64,000 nucleotides of DNA from Vibrio nereis NBRC 15637 (GTDB lineage: Bacteria > Pseudomonadota > Gammaproteobacteria > Enterobacterales > Vibrionaceae): NCBI RefSeq assembly GCF_001591105.1, contig NZ_BCUD01000007.1, positions 163,763-227,762 of the forward strand, read 5' to 3'. The position numbers and the translations under genes were made by a program. This document shows positions 1 to 8,018 of the stretch, piece after piece; the stretch's first letter is position 1, and the number at the start of each line of letters is the position of its first letter. The notes below the pieces were generated by a model that was not told where the DNA came from, did not search any database, and was given only the letters and a program-made list of their open reading frames with translations.

Positions 1-59
1 ACGCGCTTTTTGCTAGGAACCCACATTGGTTCTGCTGATGTTGTTCTGCAATCTGCCAT
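1..59 (-). CDS. Acetoacetate-CoA ligase, N-terminal fragment (partial, runs off the window)
   Basis: Only the first 19 codons of a leftward gene are present. Read from the ATG at 59 they give MADCRTTSAEPMWVPSKKR. A GAGGG Shine-Dalgarno lies 5 bases upstream. The E-P-x-W-x-P-S pattern at the very N-terminus is what I recall for acetoacetyl-CoA synthetases (AMP-forming, ATP + acetoacetate + CoA). The divergent neighbour phhA fits, because phenylalanine and tyrosine breakdown ends in acetoacetate and fumarate. With so few residues the family is inferred; the existence of a leftward start codon with a good ribosome site is seen directly. Confidence 0.45.
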   Translation of the reverse strand, partial: MADCRTTSAEPMWVPSKKR

Positions 60-174
60 GACGCCCTCGTCTTGATGATCCATATTTGACCGATTAAGTT
101 TTGATTGAAAAACGCTCAAAGTCAAACTCTCACAAACAATCAGATAACTGAAAAATAAGTAAAAAAACCTCAAA

Positions 175-192
175 TGTAAAATAAATGTTACA
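175..192. promoter_or_regulatory. TyrR/PhhR-type box upstream of phhA
   Basis: The sequence is TGTAAA, six bases, GTTACA. It matches 11 of 12 fixed positions of the known TyrR box TGTAAA-N6-TTTACA. It lies 90 bases before the phhA start. A weaker half-matching copy (TGTAAA-N6-GTTAAG) follows at 255-272. TyrR homologues (PhhR) activate phhA operons in Pseudomonas; that this box is used here is inference. Confidence 0.55.
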
Positions 193-281
193 CTTATTAG
201 GCGACGTTTGTCTTTGGCTAGATTGTCACCACTCAGACATCAGGATAGGCTTTATGTAAAGGAATTGTTAAGGGAAAGGCA

Positions 282-1073
282 ATGACTCAGTACGTATCTA
301 AACCTGTGAATGATAAAGGGTTTGTGGAATGGAGCCACGAAGAAGATCAGATCTGGCATGATCTGGTTACTCGACAGCTTGGGTTTATTAAGCAGCGCGC
401 ATGTAAAGAATATCTGCGTGGTTTGGAATTGCTTGATTTACCGATAGATCGGGTGCCGCAGCTACCTGAAATCAACGAAGTGTTAAAGAGGGAAACGGGC
501 TGGCAAGTAGAACCTGTACCAGCACTCATCAACTTCGATAAGTTTTTTGCTTTACTTGCCAATAAGAAATTTCCGGTCGCGACGTTTTTGCGTTCAAGAG
601 CCGAGTTTGATTACCTACAAGAGCCCGACTTCTTCCATGAAATTTTTGGTCACTGTGCCATGCTCACTAATCCACAGTTTGCTGAGTTCACGCATACCTA
701 CGGGCAGTTAGGGCAAAATGCAACAAGCAAAGAACGCGTTTATTTAGCTCGACTTTACTGGTTTACCGTTGAGTTTGGCCTAGTCAAGGAAGAGAGTGGC
801 TGCAAGATCTATGGGGGAGGCATTTTATCTTCTCCAGGTGAGACGGTTTACTCCCTAGATGATCCGAAACCTCTCAGAGAACCATTTGATATTCATACCG
901 TACTTCGCACACCTTATCGCATTGATATTATGCAACCGGAGTACTTCGTTTTAGATAGTATTGAAGAGCTGTATAAGCTCAGCCAAATGGATTTAATGTT
1001 CCATGTAAAACAAGCAATGAAAGCGGGATTATTACCCCCATTATTTGAACCAAAGGAAGTGACACATGCTTAA
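282..1073 (+). CDS. phhA: Phenylalanine 4-monooxygenase
   Basis: Converts L-phenylalanine to L-tyrosine in the cytoplasm using O2, non-heme Fe(II) and tetrahydropterin. At 263 aa it has the short bacterial form: the catalytic domain without the N-terminal regulatory ACT region of animal enzymes. The iron ligands are visible as H119 and H124 in an HExxGH-like motif (FFHEIFGHC) and E164 in FTVEFG. The ATG at 282 follows a purine-rich AAGGGAAAGG stretch. The gene overlaps phhB by 8 bases, so the two are probably translationally coupled. A TyrR-type box upstream suggests induction by aromatic amino acids. Confidence 0.95.
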   Translation: MTQYVSKPVNDKGFVEWSHEEDQIWHDLVTRQLGFIKQRACKEYLRGLELLDLPIDRVPQLPEINEVLKRETGWQVEPVPALINFDKFFALLANKKFPVATFLRSRAEFDYLQEPDFFHEIFGHCAMLTNPQFAEFTHTYGQLGQNATSKERVYLARLYWFTVEFGLVKEESGCKIYGGGILSSPGETVYSLDDPKPLREPFDIHTVLRTPYRIDIMQPEYFVLDSIEELYKLSQMDLMFHVKQAMKAGLLPPLFEPKEVTHA

Positions 1074-1398
1074 TGATTTACGTTGTGAGGCATGCAGCAG
1101 CGACGCTGTTGCGCTAGGGCAAGAAGAAAGACGGTTATTACTGACGGAGTTGGATGGCTGGCAAATGCTAGAGCGAGACGGGATCCCTCAACTTGAAAAA
1201 GTATACACGTTCAAAAACTATAAACAGGCATGGGCGTTTGCCAATTTGGTTTCTGAGTTAGCGGAAGATGAGTTCCATCACCCATCCATTTTGCTGGAGT
1301 GGGGTAAGGTAACAGTCACTTGGTGGAGCCACTCGATCAAAGGTCTGCATCAAAACGATTTTATCTGCGCAGCTAAGTGCGACAAACTGCAAGACTAA
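1066..1398 (+). CDS. phhB: Pterin-4-alpha-carbinolamine dehydratase
   Basis: Dehydrates 4a-hydroxytetrahydropterin, the by-product of PhhA turnover, so that the pterin cofactor can be recycled. The 110-aa length is typical of the DCoH/PCD family. The central EFHHPSI segment and the later WWSHSIKGLH segment contain the conserved active-site histidines. Its start lies inside the last codons of phhA and a strong terminator follows, so phhAB is a two-gene operon. The first twenty residues hold several cysteines (CEAC), common in gammaproteobacterial PhhB. Confidence 0.93.
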   Translation: MLNDLRCEACSSDAVALGQEERRLLLTELDGWQMLERDGIPQLEKVYTFKNYKQAWAFANLVSELAEDEFHHPSILLEWGKVTVTWWSHSIKGLHQNDFICAAKCDKLQD

Positions 1399-1407
1399 CT
1401 TATTACT

Positions 1408-1456
1408 AGCCTGAAGCACGCCGCACCTCCCTTCTCTCAGTGCTTCAGGCTCTTTT
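1408..1456 (+). terminator. Rho-independent terminator of phhAB
   Basis: A 12-bp inverted repeat (arms about 1408-1419 and 1440-1451) with a 20-base loop, followed by TCTTTT. Confidence 0.75.
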
Positions 1457-1469
1457 ATGGCCGTTGAGG

Positions 1470-2036
1470 TTAGTGTTTATCTTCATCTTTAGTCCAGGTC
1501 AGTATGTCTACCTCTCTTTGATAAATCGCCTTTATTTGCTCCATTTTTGAGAGCAGTTGCGTTACGTCGGCTTTCAAAGCTTTATTTGACTTTACATAGC
1601 CTAAACTCGTCGCAGCATTTGCTAGCTGATTGTCTTTTTCACATTGCTTGCTGATACGGTACCAACGTTGCTGTGCAGACTTTACTCGTCTTGATTCTTC
1701 GCTAATTCTATTGGACTGATAGTCAAGAACTCTAATGACCTCACGAGATGCATCAATTTGCTGGCTGATGATTTTATGTAGGTTGCGCTTTTGTGGACGC
1801 CAAAACATTTCTAATTCTTGAGTATTAAACTCCTGATGAAGAAAAACTTGATGACGATGCTTTTTTAGAAACACGTTGAACTTAGTGGCTTGCTCGTTGT
1901 ACCAATGGTCAACTTTTCTTTGATATTTGAGCGTTTGATTCCACGTTTCCACATTGCAATCCTCACTCAATGCAGGAATCGGTAAAGTGATCGCGGTTGT
2001 CGCCGCTATAGTTAGAAAGAACCAGTGCCATTTCAT
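1470..2036 (-). CDS. Secreted coiled-coil protein of unknown function
   Basis: I do not recognise a family. The 188-aa product starts with a clear signal peptide: MKWHWFF, a hydrophobic stretch, then PALSE with likely cleavage after about residue 24. The rest is charged, rich in K, Q, R and E, and looks mostly helical or coiled-coil, with two cysteines (in EDCNVE and SKQCEK) that could form a disulfide in the periplasm. It is divergent from the anchored SH3-like protein at 2092, with 55 bases between the starts, so the two may share a promoter region. Confidence 0.7.
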   Translation of the reverse strand: MKWHWFFLTIAATTAITLPIPALSEDCNVETWNQTLKYQRKVDHWYNEQATKFNVFLKKHRHQVFLHQEFNTQELEMFWRPQKRNLHKIISQQIDASREVIRVLDYQSNRISEESRRVKSAQQRWYRISKQCEKDNQLANAATSLGYVKSNKALKADVTQLLSKMEQIKAIYQREVDILTWTKDEDKH

Positions 2037-2091
2037 ATGTCATACAAAAGTTGCTAGCAATAAATTAAGTATAGGAAGTCAGCGTCAAGAT

Positions 2092-2757
2092 ATGAAAAAG
2101 ATAGTCACGATTGTCTTGTTATTGCTCGGGCTCGCGTGTGCTGGTGGTGGGTATTACATGTTTTATTGGAAGCCACAGCAAGAGCTTGAGAATACCCCTG
2201 AGGAAGTCGAAGAAGTTGCGCCACCTGTTGTTCCAACGGTTGAAAAAAAGCCGGAACCAGAGCCAAAGCCCAAAACAGATTATTATGTCAATGTTGAAAG
2301 GCTGGGTGTGAGAGAGCACCCTGATTATGATGCTTTTGTAGAGAGTGTGCTCTACAAAGGCGATAAGCTTCATATTCTTGAAAAGAAAGACGGCTGGGGC
2401 AGAATCTCTGTTTATTACGTGTATGAAGAGGGGGGAGAGCAAGTTGCAGAATGGGTGCCCATGGAGCGTCTTCTAGAGGTTCCTCCGACAGTGACTAAAC
2501 AAGAACGTATCGAAACTATCAGTCGTTATATTGAATCCTCTGATGACTTTAAAGAGCACTTTGAAGCATTCATCGCGAAAACGGATGAATTATTGAAGGA
2601 GAAAACATGTACTCCTGAAGATTTCGAAGAAACTCAAGGGTGGATGCGGTCCATCACTTTCAAAGACCAGGATGTGTACTTTGTGTATTGCGGTGGACTA
2701 AAGCAAGCGAACAAGATCTATCTTGATGTTCAAACGGGAGAAATCTTTTTCCGTTAA
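2092..2757 (+). CDS. Membrane-anchored protein with SH3-like domain, function unknown
   Basis: The 221-aa product starts at the ATG at 2092. The same frame is open further upstream, but this start puts a hydrophobic segment (residues 4-24) at the N-terminus and follows a GGAAG-like site. After the membrane anchor there is a Pro/Glu-rich linker (about 28-62) full of PEPEPKPK-type repeats. Residues about 63-125 resemble a bacterial SH3 domain (V-x-x-L-x-V-R-E, G-D, L-x-x-x-D-G-W). The C-terminal 95 residues are not recognised and contain two cysteines. A periplasmic or outer-face scaffold role tied to cell wall binding is a guess from SH3 domains in general. Confidence 0.7.
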   Translation: MKKIVTIVLLLLGLACAGGGYYMFYWKPQQELENTPEEVEEVAPPVVPTVEKKPEPEPKPKTDYYVNVERLGVREHPDYDAFVESVLYKGDKLHILEKKDGWGRISVYYVYEEGGEQVAEWVPMERLLEVPPTVTKQERIETISRYIESSDDFKEHFEAFIAKTDELLKEKTCTPEDFEETQGWMRSITFKDQDVYFVYCGGLKQANKIYLDVQTGEIFFR

Positions 2758-2765
2758 TGGTATGA

Positions 2766-2829
2766 GTGTGGCTCTAAACACGAGGCTTAGAGAGGGGAAG
2801 GCTCCTAGACTGTTAGTCCAGAGCCACAC
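2766..2829. terminator. Inverted repeat, possible terminator region
   Basis: Ten-base arms GTGTGGCTCT (2766-2775) and AGAGCCACAC (2820-2829) enclose a 44-base loop between the convergent genes ending at 2757 and 2856. There is no T-run on either strand, so a terminator role is uncertain. Confidence 0.35.
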
Positions 2830-2855
2830 CCAAAATCGTATTGCTGTTCAAATGT

Positions 2856-3587
2856 TTACTGAGTGTTTTGGGCAAGAAACTCGGTAAAACGTTTCCAAGA
2901 CTTCTCATCGGCATTTTTTCGATAACGTGGGCTGTCAAAAACGGTAAAAGCGTGAGGCGCACCGCTGTAGGTGATCATCTCATGGTTGACTTGCTGAGCT
3001 TCTAATTCTGTTGCCAGATCGGCAAACTGATCCATGGTTATCGCTGAGTCTGCAGTACCATGAAGCACTAATATCGGGGCTTTGGTTTCTTCATAAGTCT
3101 GTCCCTCTGGTGTAGAAAGTCCTCCATGGAAGGTGACGAAGCCTTTGACATCCATGCCTGCGCGAGCAGACTCTAAAACTGCAGCGCCACCAAAGCAATA
3201 TCCCATCACCACAGTATTTGCAGAGTTTTTCGCTAGAGATGAAGCAAAATCAAGCCCACCTTGCATAAGTGCTCTCAGTTTGTTTCGGTCTTTGTATAGC
3301 TCACCAGTATGTTGCCGTCTGTCTTCAATTTTTGTTGGACGAATACCCTTACCAAACAGGTCGACGGCAAATACGTTGTACCCTAAATTGTTTAGCATTT
3401 GCGCACGTTTGATCTCGTAGTCCGTTAGGCCATCCCAATCATGAACAAGCAAAACAAGTGGTGCGTTGTCATCAACACTAGCCCAGTAGCCCTCGTAATC
3501 ACTACCATTTACATTGTAAATTTTACTTTCACCTGCTATTGCCGAACCACTCAAAATAGCTAAGCCCACTGCTAACGCTAATTTCAT
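2856..3587 (-). CDS. Exported dienelactone hydrolase family protein
   Basis: An alpha/beta hydrolase of 243 aa. It starts with a signal peptide (MKLALAVGLAILSGSAIAG, cleavage after about residue 18), so it probably acts in the periplasm; most dienelactone hydrolases are cytoplasmic. The nucleophile elbow is GYCFGG with cysteine as nucleophile, as in true DLH enzymes. The acid is likely the Asp of HGTADS, and the base the His of APHAFT near residue 215. The substrate is unknown and the family is broad. It stands alone, with 236 bases before the next leftward gene. Confidence 0.85.
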   Translation of the reverse strand: MKLALAVGLAILSGSAIAGESKIYNVNGSDYEGYWASVDDNAPLVLLVHDWDGLTDYEIKRAQMLNNLGYNVFAVDLFGKGIRPTKIEDRRQHTGELYKDRNKLRALMQGGLDFASSLAKNSANTVVMGYCFGGAAVLESARAGMDVKGFVTFHGGLSTPEGQTYEETKAPILVLHGTADSAITMDQFADLATELEAQQVNHEMITYSGAPHAFTVFDSPRYRKNADEKSWKRFTEFLAQNTQ

Positions 3588-3773
3588 TTACTTTCTCCAT
3601 GTCATTCGGTTTTATACGAAGTGGTTATTTTTACCTCTGTACATTTTTGACGAAAATACAAAAGAGATAAGCTAACCGCGCACAGATCTTTACTGTACAA
3701 CCACTTAAATCGTCATCGAATCCGTTGGGGACTTTAAAATTGTAGTTGGTATTTTGATATTTAGAAACGAGAA

Positions 3774-3791
3774 AAGCCTCCGAAGAGGCTT
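3774..3791 (-). terminator. Rho-independent terminator of the alcohol dehydrogenase gene
   Basis: Stem AAGCCTC/GAGGCTT with a CGAA tetraloop, followed on the minus strand by TTTT. It lies 33 bases after the stop of the leftward gene. Confidence 0.85.
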
Positions 3792-3823
3792 GAATTAGGT
3801 AAGGAATAAGGAAATGAATCTAT

Positions 3824-4972
3824 TTACATCGCTGCTTCGAAGATTGCAGAAATTTCTTCGTGCGTTGCTTGCTTAGGGTTAGTGAAACCACAAGCATCTT
3901 TTAGTGCGTTGTCAGCAAGTGTTGGAATATCTTCTGATTTCGCACCAAGCTCTTTGATACCAGCAGGGATACCTACATCTTTTGCAAGATCAACGATAGC
4001 TGCGATTGCCGCGTCTGCACCTTGCTCTGGTGTTAGACCTTCAACATCAACACCCATTGCTTTAGCAACGTCTCGTAGACGATCAGGAACAACTTGAGAG
4101 TTGTAGCGTTGTACGTGTGGAAGAAGAACTGCGTTACAAACACCGTGTGGTAGGTCGTAGAAACCACCTAGTTGGTGCGCCATAGCGTGAACATAGCCTA
4201 GAGATGCGTTGTTAAACGCCATGCCTGCCATGAACTGTGCGTATGCCATTTGCTCACGAGCTTCTAGGTTGCCGCCATCTTTTACGGCAGTACGTAGGTG
4301 AGCTTGGATAAGTTCGATAGCTTTGATAGCAACAGCGTCAGTGATTGGTGTTGCAGCTGTAGAAACGTAGGCTTCGACAGCGTGTGTCAGAGCATCCATA
4401 CCTGTCGCTGCAGTCAGTGATGCAGGTTTCGCCAGCATCAGCTCTGGGTCGTTAACAGAAACAAGTGGTGTTGTGTGTTTGTCTACGATTGCCATTTTGA
4501 TATGACGTTCTTCATCAGTAATGATGCAGAAGCGAGTCATTTCAGAAGCCGTACCCGCAGTTGTGTTAATAGCGATCAACGGCAGCATAGGCTTAGCTGA
4601 TTGGTCAACACCTTCGTAATCAGCGATTTCACCGCCGTTAGAAGCAACAAGAGCGATACCTTTTGCACAGTCGTGCGGAGAACCACCACCCAGAGAAACA
4701 ACGAAATCACAGTCATTCTCTTTCAATAGAGCTAGACCACCGTTTACGTTTGAGATAGTTGGGTTAGGTTGAGTGCCATCAAATACTACAGTGCCAACAC
4801 CGCGTTCGGTAAGTAGGTCTTGAATCTTTTTCACAACACCGATTTGATTCAAGATCTTGTCAGTAACGATAAGACCTTTTTTGAAACCTTGAGATTGGAT
4901 GTTGTCTGCTGCGTCTTTAAGACAGCCAGCACCCATTAAGTTTACTGTAGGAATGAAAAATGCACTTGTCAT
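3824..4972 (-). CDS. Iron-containing alcohol dehydrogenase
   Basis: Cytoplasmic NAD(P)-dependent alcohol dehydrogenase of the group III (iron-activated) family, 382 aa, the usual length. The nucleotide-binding [11 protein letters not shown] motif is at about residue 97. The metal ligands lie in [10 protein letters not shown] and in MAHQLGG...DLPHGVCN, where the Asp and three His expected for Fe(II) or Zn(II) are all present. It is closest in appearance to YiaY/FucO/AdhB-type enzymes; the physiological alcohol cannot be told. GGAG lies 7 bases before the ATG. The codon use is strongly biased to preferred codons, suggesting high expression. Confidence 0.93.
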   Translation of the reverse strand: MTSAFFIPTVNLMGAGCLKDAADNIQSQGFKKGLIVTDKILNQIGVVKKIQDLLTERGVGTVVFDGTQPNPTISNVNGGLALLKENDCDFVVSLGGGSPHDCAKGIALVASNGGEIADYEGVDQSAKPMLPLIAINTTAGTASEMTRFCIITDEERHIKMAIVDKHTTPLVSVNDPELMLAKPASLTAATGMDALTHAVEAYVSTAATPITDAVAIKAIELIQAHLRTAVKDGGNLEAREQMAYAQFMAGMAFNNASLGYVHAMAHQLGGFYDLPHGVCNAVLLPHVQRYNSQVVPDRLRDVAKAMGVDVEGLTPEQGADAAIAAIVDLAKDVGIPAGIKELGAKSEDIPTLADNALKDACGFTNPKQATHEEISAIFEAAM

Positions 4973-5274
4973 TGGCTTGCTCCATTATTATGGGATTATA
5001 AAACGAAAATTAATTCATCAATTCGAACTAAGTGAATAAATTTCCGTAAATGCCCAATGAGTATAGGCGATATTGAATTGGCGCATAGCCCAAAAGTAGT
5101 AGTTTACGTCATATTTGTGATATGAATCTTGTTGTGTATTTTTGTTGATATAACTGTTAAATATTAGTTGTTTATATGTATTTCTGCTTTAACGAAAGAA
5201 GGTGAAGCCTTTGAATGCAACATCCCATCCACAATGGTTATGAATGGGATGTTTTGCATAACAATTCACATTAA
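4973..5274. other. Intergenic region between the alcohol dehydrogenase gene and elbB
   Basis: About 300 AT-rich bases without a credible ORF. It must hold the leftward promoter of the alcohol dehydrogenase and the 3' end of the elbB transcript. A hairpin at 5219-5253 is the only structure I can point to. Confidence 0.5.
5219..5253. terminator. Hairpin downstream of elbB, probable terminator
   Basis: Perfect 10-bp arms AACATCCCAT (5219-5228) and ATGGGATGTT (5244-5253), 15-base loop. The minus strand, which would serve elbB, lacks a good T-run. The plus strand has TTTT overlapping the arm end. Confidence 0.5.
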
Positions 5275-5925
5275 CTAAGTGATAGCTAGTAACTTTTCCA
5301 CTAACTTTTCGATACCAGTCGCGGCATCTGAGATGGATTCAGCCAACATATATGCAGGCGTGGAAAGGACTTTATGTTCCTCGTCATAGACGATGTTATC
5401 GACTGTACACTCAGCGTGAGTACCGCCCATGGCGTTAAAAGCGGCCGCAACAGCTGAATCGTTACCTATGGTTCCTTTTACGCCATTTTCATAGATCATT
5501 GGCATAATGACAGGTGCGATACATAAGTACCCGGCAGGTTTACCCGCATTAGCAAAAGCACGACATGCAGATGCTACATGAGTATTGATACTGCATTCAG
5601 CCCCTTTTACGGCAAAATCTGTTAAGTTTTTGGCTGCGCCAAATCCACCAGGAAGAAGTAGGGCGTCAAAATCGTCTACGTTTAACTTAGCTACATCTTC
5701 TATATTACCGCGTGCAATACGAGCTGCTTCTACCAACACGTTGCGCGTCTCGTCCATCTCTTCGCCGGTTTTGTGGTTGATAACATGGAGTTGATCAATA
5801 TTAGGCGCGAAACAGTGCCAACTTGCTCCTTGCTTTTCAATCGCGTGCAATGCAAGAACTGCTTCATGTATTTCTGCTCCATCGAACACACCGGAACCAC
5901 TCAGTATGACTGCTACTTTTTTCAT
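5275..5925 (-). CDS. elbB: Glyoxalase ElbB (DJ-1/PfpI superfamily)
   Basis: A 216-aa protein of the ElbB (formerly sigma cross-reacting protein 27A) family, with GATase1/DJ-1-like fold. The N-terminus KKVAVILSGSGVFDGAEIHE and the nucleophile segment THVASACRAFANAGKP (Cys about 136) are characteristic. The E. coli protein has weak glyoxalase activity, and the gene was linked to isoprenoid production by overexpression; its real role is unsettled. AGG precedes the ATG by about 6 bases. The 44-codon ORF upstream (5999-6133) is on the same strand, only 73 bases away. Confidence 0.93.
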   Translation of the reverse strand: MKKVAVILSGSGVFDGAEIHEAVLALHAIEKQGASWHCFAPNIDQLHVINHKTGEEMDETRNVLVEAARIARGNIEDVAKLNVDDFDALLLPGGFGAAKNLTDFAVKGAECSINTHVASACRAFANAGKPAGYLCIAPVIMPMIYENGVKGTIGNDSAVAAAFNAMGGTHAECTVDNIVYDEEHKVLSTPAYMLAESISDAATGIEKLVEKLLAIT

Positions 5926-5998
5926 CGTTTACCTTTCCTTTTGTTTTCAACGTTATCTAGGGTAGATGATCTTAGTTGTGAACGACCTGAAGTGGGTC

Positions 5999-6133
5999 TC
6001 ATTCTTCCTCTTCAACGTTTTCACTTTGAGGCGATTTACTGAGTTGTTCTTCCTCATTATTGTCTTCTTCAGACTCGTAATGTTTAACAACAAAAGGGGT
6101 AAGCATGACGCTAGATGGTAAAAAGTGTTTCAT
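5999..6133 (-). CDS. Small acidic protein, 44 aa, unknown
   Basis: A short ORF starting at the ATG at 6133 (MKHFLPSSVMLTPFVV...) and ending in TGA at 5999. The ribosome site TTGGAGACTGCT has GGAG placed 7 bases from the ATG, which is unusually good. The first 16 residues are hydrophobic to neutral. The remaining 28 are strikingly acidic, with clusters such as ESEEDNNEEEQ and a closing EEEE. It lies upstream of elbB on the same strand and may be co-transcribed with it. I know no family for it. It could be a small protein in its own right or a leader peptide. Confidence 0.5.
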   Translation of the reverse strand: MKHFLPSSVMLTPFVVKHYESEEDNNEEEQLSKSPQSENVEEEE

Positions 6134-6258
6134 AGCAGTCTCCAAGTTTGTGTTGCTTGATACAGCATGCCAATCTTAAATTGTATGGTTAAGATAAATG
6201 TGTCTAACATCATGTATTTGCGAAGAAAAATTAGCGGTATCAAACACTGAGCGAGAGA

Positions 6259-7188
6259 TCACAAACTGGATGCTTTCTGGATAAGGTTGTCCCAGTAGGG
6301 GCTGTCGGCGCCCAGTCGCTCGCTGATAAAGTCGATGAAGGTCCGTACTTTTACTGGCATGTGTTTACGTTCAGGGAACACTGCGTAAACGGCATGGACA
6401 GGCAATTGGTAGTCTTGCATTACAGGAACGAGATTCCCAGCAGCAATGTCTTTGGCGACGATAAATGTCGGTAATTGACCGATGCCAACCCCCTCGATGG
6501 CGGCTCTGCGGATCGCTTCACTGTTGTTGACGGTTAGGCGTCCTTTGGGAACGACTCGGAACTCATTACCCATGGACTCAAATACCCATTCAGAGCCGCC
6601 CCGATAATAGGTATATTGCAAGCAGTTGTGATTGGATAAGTCAGAAGGTTTGCTCGGTGAGCCGTGTTGCTGCAAGTAATCTGGCGAGGCGCAGAGCACG
6701 CTGCGACAAGGTGTCAGCCGTTTTGCCACAAGGTTAGATAATGGCAGGTTGCCAATTCGGATACCTAAGTCGAAACCATCTTGGACTAAATCCACCATGC
6801 GATCTTCGAGTTGTAGGTCGATTTCCACATCAGGATATAGCGCGAGAAACTCAGCAACCAAAGGCGCTACATGCAATACACCAAATGACATCGGAGCCGT
6901 GAGCTTGAGCTTTCCGCGTGGATTTCCTTGCAGCTCGGTAACCGCATCAATACCTTGCTGCGCGAGGTTGAGAGATTGCGAAACATACTCGTAGTAGCGT
7001 TTTCCTGCTTCGGTGAGACTCAGCTTTCGGGTAGTGCGATTAAGCAGCCGAATTCCCAGTTCATCTTCCAACTGGTTGATGCGCTTGCTTACCGCCGACT
7101 TGGTGATATTGAGCTTGTTTGCCGCTGGAGAAAAACCGCCACATTCAACGACGGCGACAAAAACAGGAATGGATGAGAATGCTTGCAT
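6259..7188 (-). CDS. LysR family transcriptional regulator
   Basis: 309 aa. The N-terminal winged helix (residues about 5-63) has the typical LysR signature A-A-x-x-L-x-x-T-x-S-A-V-S-K-R-I-x-x-L-E. The effector domain spans about 90-295, with the PRGKLKLTAP and F-D-L-G-I-R-I-G segments typical of the CrgA/DmlR-like subgroup. It is divergent from the yjjG-type gene at 7284. A palindrome at 7224-7239 between them is a candidate operator. The inducer is unknown. Confidence 0.93.
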   Translation of the reverse strand: MQAFSSIPVFVAVVECGGFSPAANKLNITKSAVSKRINQLEDELGIRLLNRTTRKLSLTEAGKRYYEYVSQSLNLAQQGIDAVTELQGNPRGKLKLTAPMSFGVLHVAPLVAEFLALYPDVEIDLQLEDRMVDLVQDGFDLGIRIGNLPLSNLVAKRLTPCRSVLCASPDYLQQHGSPSKPSDLSNHNCLQYTYYRGGSEWVFESMGNEFRVVPKGRLTVNNSEAIRRAAIEGVGIGQLPTFIVAKDIAAGNLVPVMQDYQLPVHAVYAVFPERKHMPVKVRTFIDFISERLGADSPYWDNLIQKASSL

Positions 7189-7223
7189 AGTTGAATTTTA
7201 GTTTACAATTAATTTCTATATTC

Positions 7224-7239
7224 TTAGATTATCATCTAA
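7224..7239. promoter_or_regulatory. Palindrome between the LysR gene and the yjjG-type gene, candidate operator
   Basis: Perfect inverted repeat TTAGAT-TATC-ATCTAA in the 95-base divergent spacer. Its size and position fit a LysR site, but no T-N11-A core is uniquely defined. Confidence 0.4.
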
Positions 7240-7283
7240 TGGAAAACAATCTACACTAGCGGTGCAAATTTGAGGAGAGAAAA

Positions 7284-7958
7284 ATGAAGTACGATTGGAT
7301 CTTATTTGACGCTGACGAAACCCTGTTCCACTTTGACTCATTTAAAGGGATGCAGCTAATGTTCTCTCGCAAAGGTGTGGATTTTACCCAGCAAGATTTT
7401 GAGCATTACCAGAAGGTCAACAAACCGTTATGGGTGGATTACCAAGACGGAAAAATTACCGCGCACGAGCTGAAACACACTCGCTTCCAAGAGTGGGCGA
7501 CCAAGCTTGAAACCACGACTCAAGAGCTGAACAGCGCCTTTTTAGAAGCGATGGCCGATATTTGCACCTTGTTACCGGGGGCGAAAGAGTTGATGGAAGC
7601 GCTGCAAGGCAAAGCCAACATGGGCATCATTACTAATGGGTTTACTGAACTTCAGGCGATTCGTTTAGAGCGCACCGGTATGACCGAGTTTTTCGACCAC
7701 GTGATTATCTCTGAAGAGGTGGGTGTTGCGAAACCGGACGCGGGTATTTTCAGCCACGCATTGGAAGTGATGGGTAATCCGTGTAAGAGCAAGATTCTGA
7801 TGGTGGGTGATAACCCTCACTCTGACATCCTAGGTGGGATCAACTTTGGGATTGAGACTTGTTGGTTGAATACTCATCGCGCAGAGCAAGTACAGGGCAT
7901 TGCGCCAAACTACACCGTAAACTCATTACATGAATTGAAAAACATCTTGGTAGCTTAA
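7284..7958 (+). CDS. yjjG: HAD-family pyrimidine 5'-nucleotidase, YjjG type
   Basis: Cytoplasmic HAD-superfamily phosphatase, 224 aa. Motif I is [11 protein letters not shown] (nucleophile D9, acid D11). Motif II is the threonine of IITNGFTE near residue 116. Motif III/IV includes the Lys of [10 protein letters not shown] and [10 protein letters not shown]. In E. coli YjjG dephosphorylates dUMP, dTMP and mutagenic pyrimidine nucleotides (house-cleaning). A GAGGAG-type ribosome site lies just before the ATG. A strong terminator follows and insulates it from the convergent phn operon. Confidence 0.88.
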   Translation: MKYDWILFDADETLFHFDSFKGMQLMFSRKGVDFTQQDFEHYQKVNKPLWVDYQDGKITAHELKHTRFQEWATKLETTTQELNSAFLEAMADICTLLPGAKELMEALQGKANMGIITNGFTELQAIRLERTGMTEFFDHVIISEEVGVAKPDAGIFSHALEVMGNPCKSKILMVGDNPHSDILGGINFGIETCWLNTHRAEQVQGIAPNYTVNSLHELKNILVA

Positions 7959-7977
7959 GGTTTTACAGAGATGAGCT

Positions 7978-8013
7978 ATCGGGCGTTCTTGAGAAAGAGC
8001 GCCCGATTTTTTT
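7978..8013 (+). terminator. Rho-independent terminator after yjjG
   Basis: GC-rich stem ATCGGGCG.../...CGCCCGAT with additional TCTT/AGAG pairing, followed by a run of seven Ts. Confidence 0.9.
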
Positions 8014-8018
8014 GTTAC

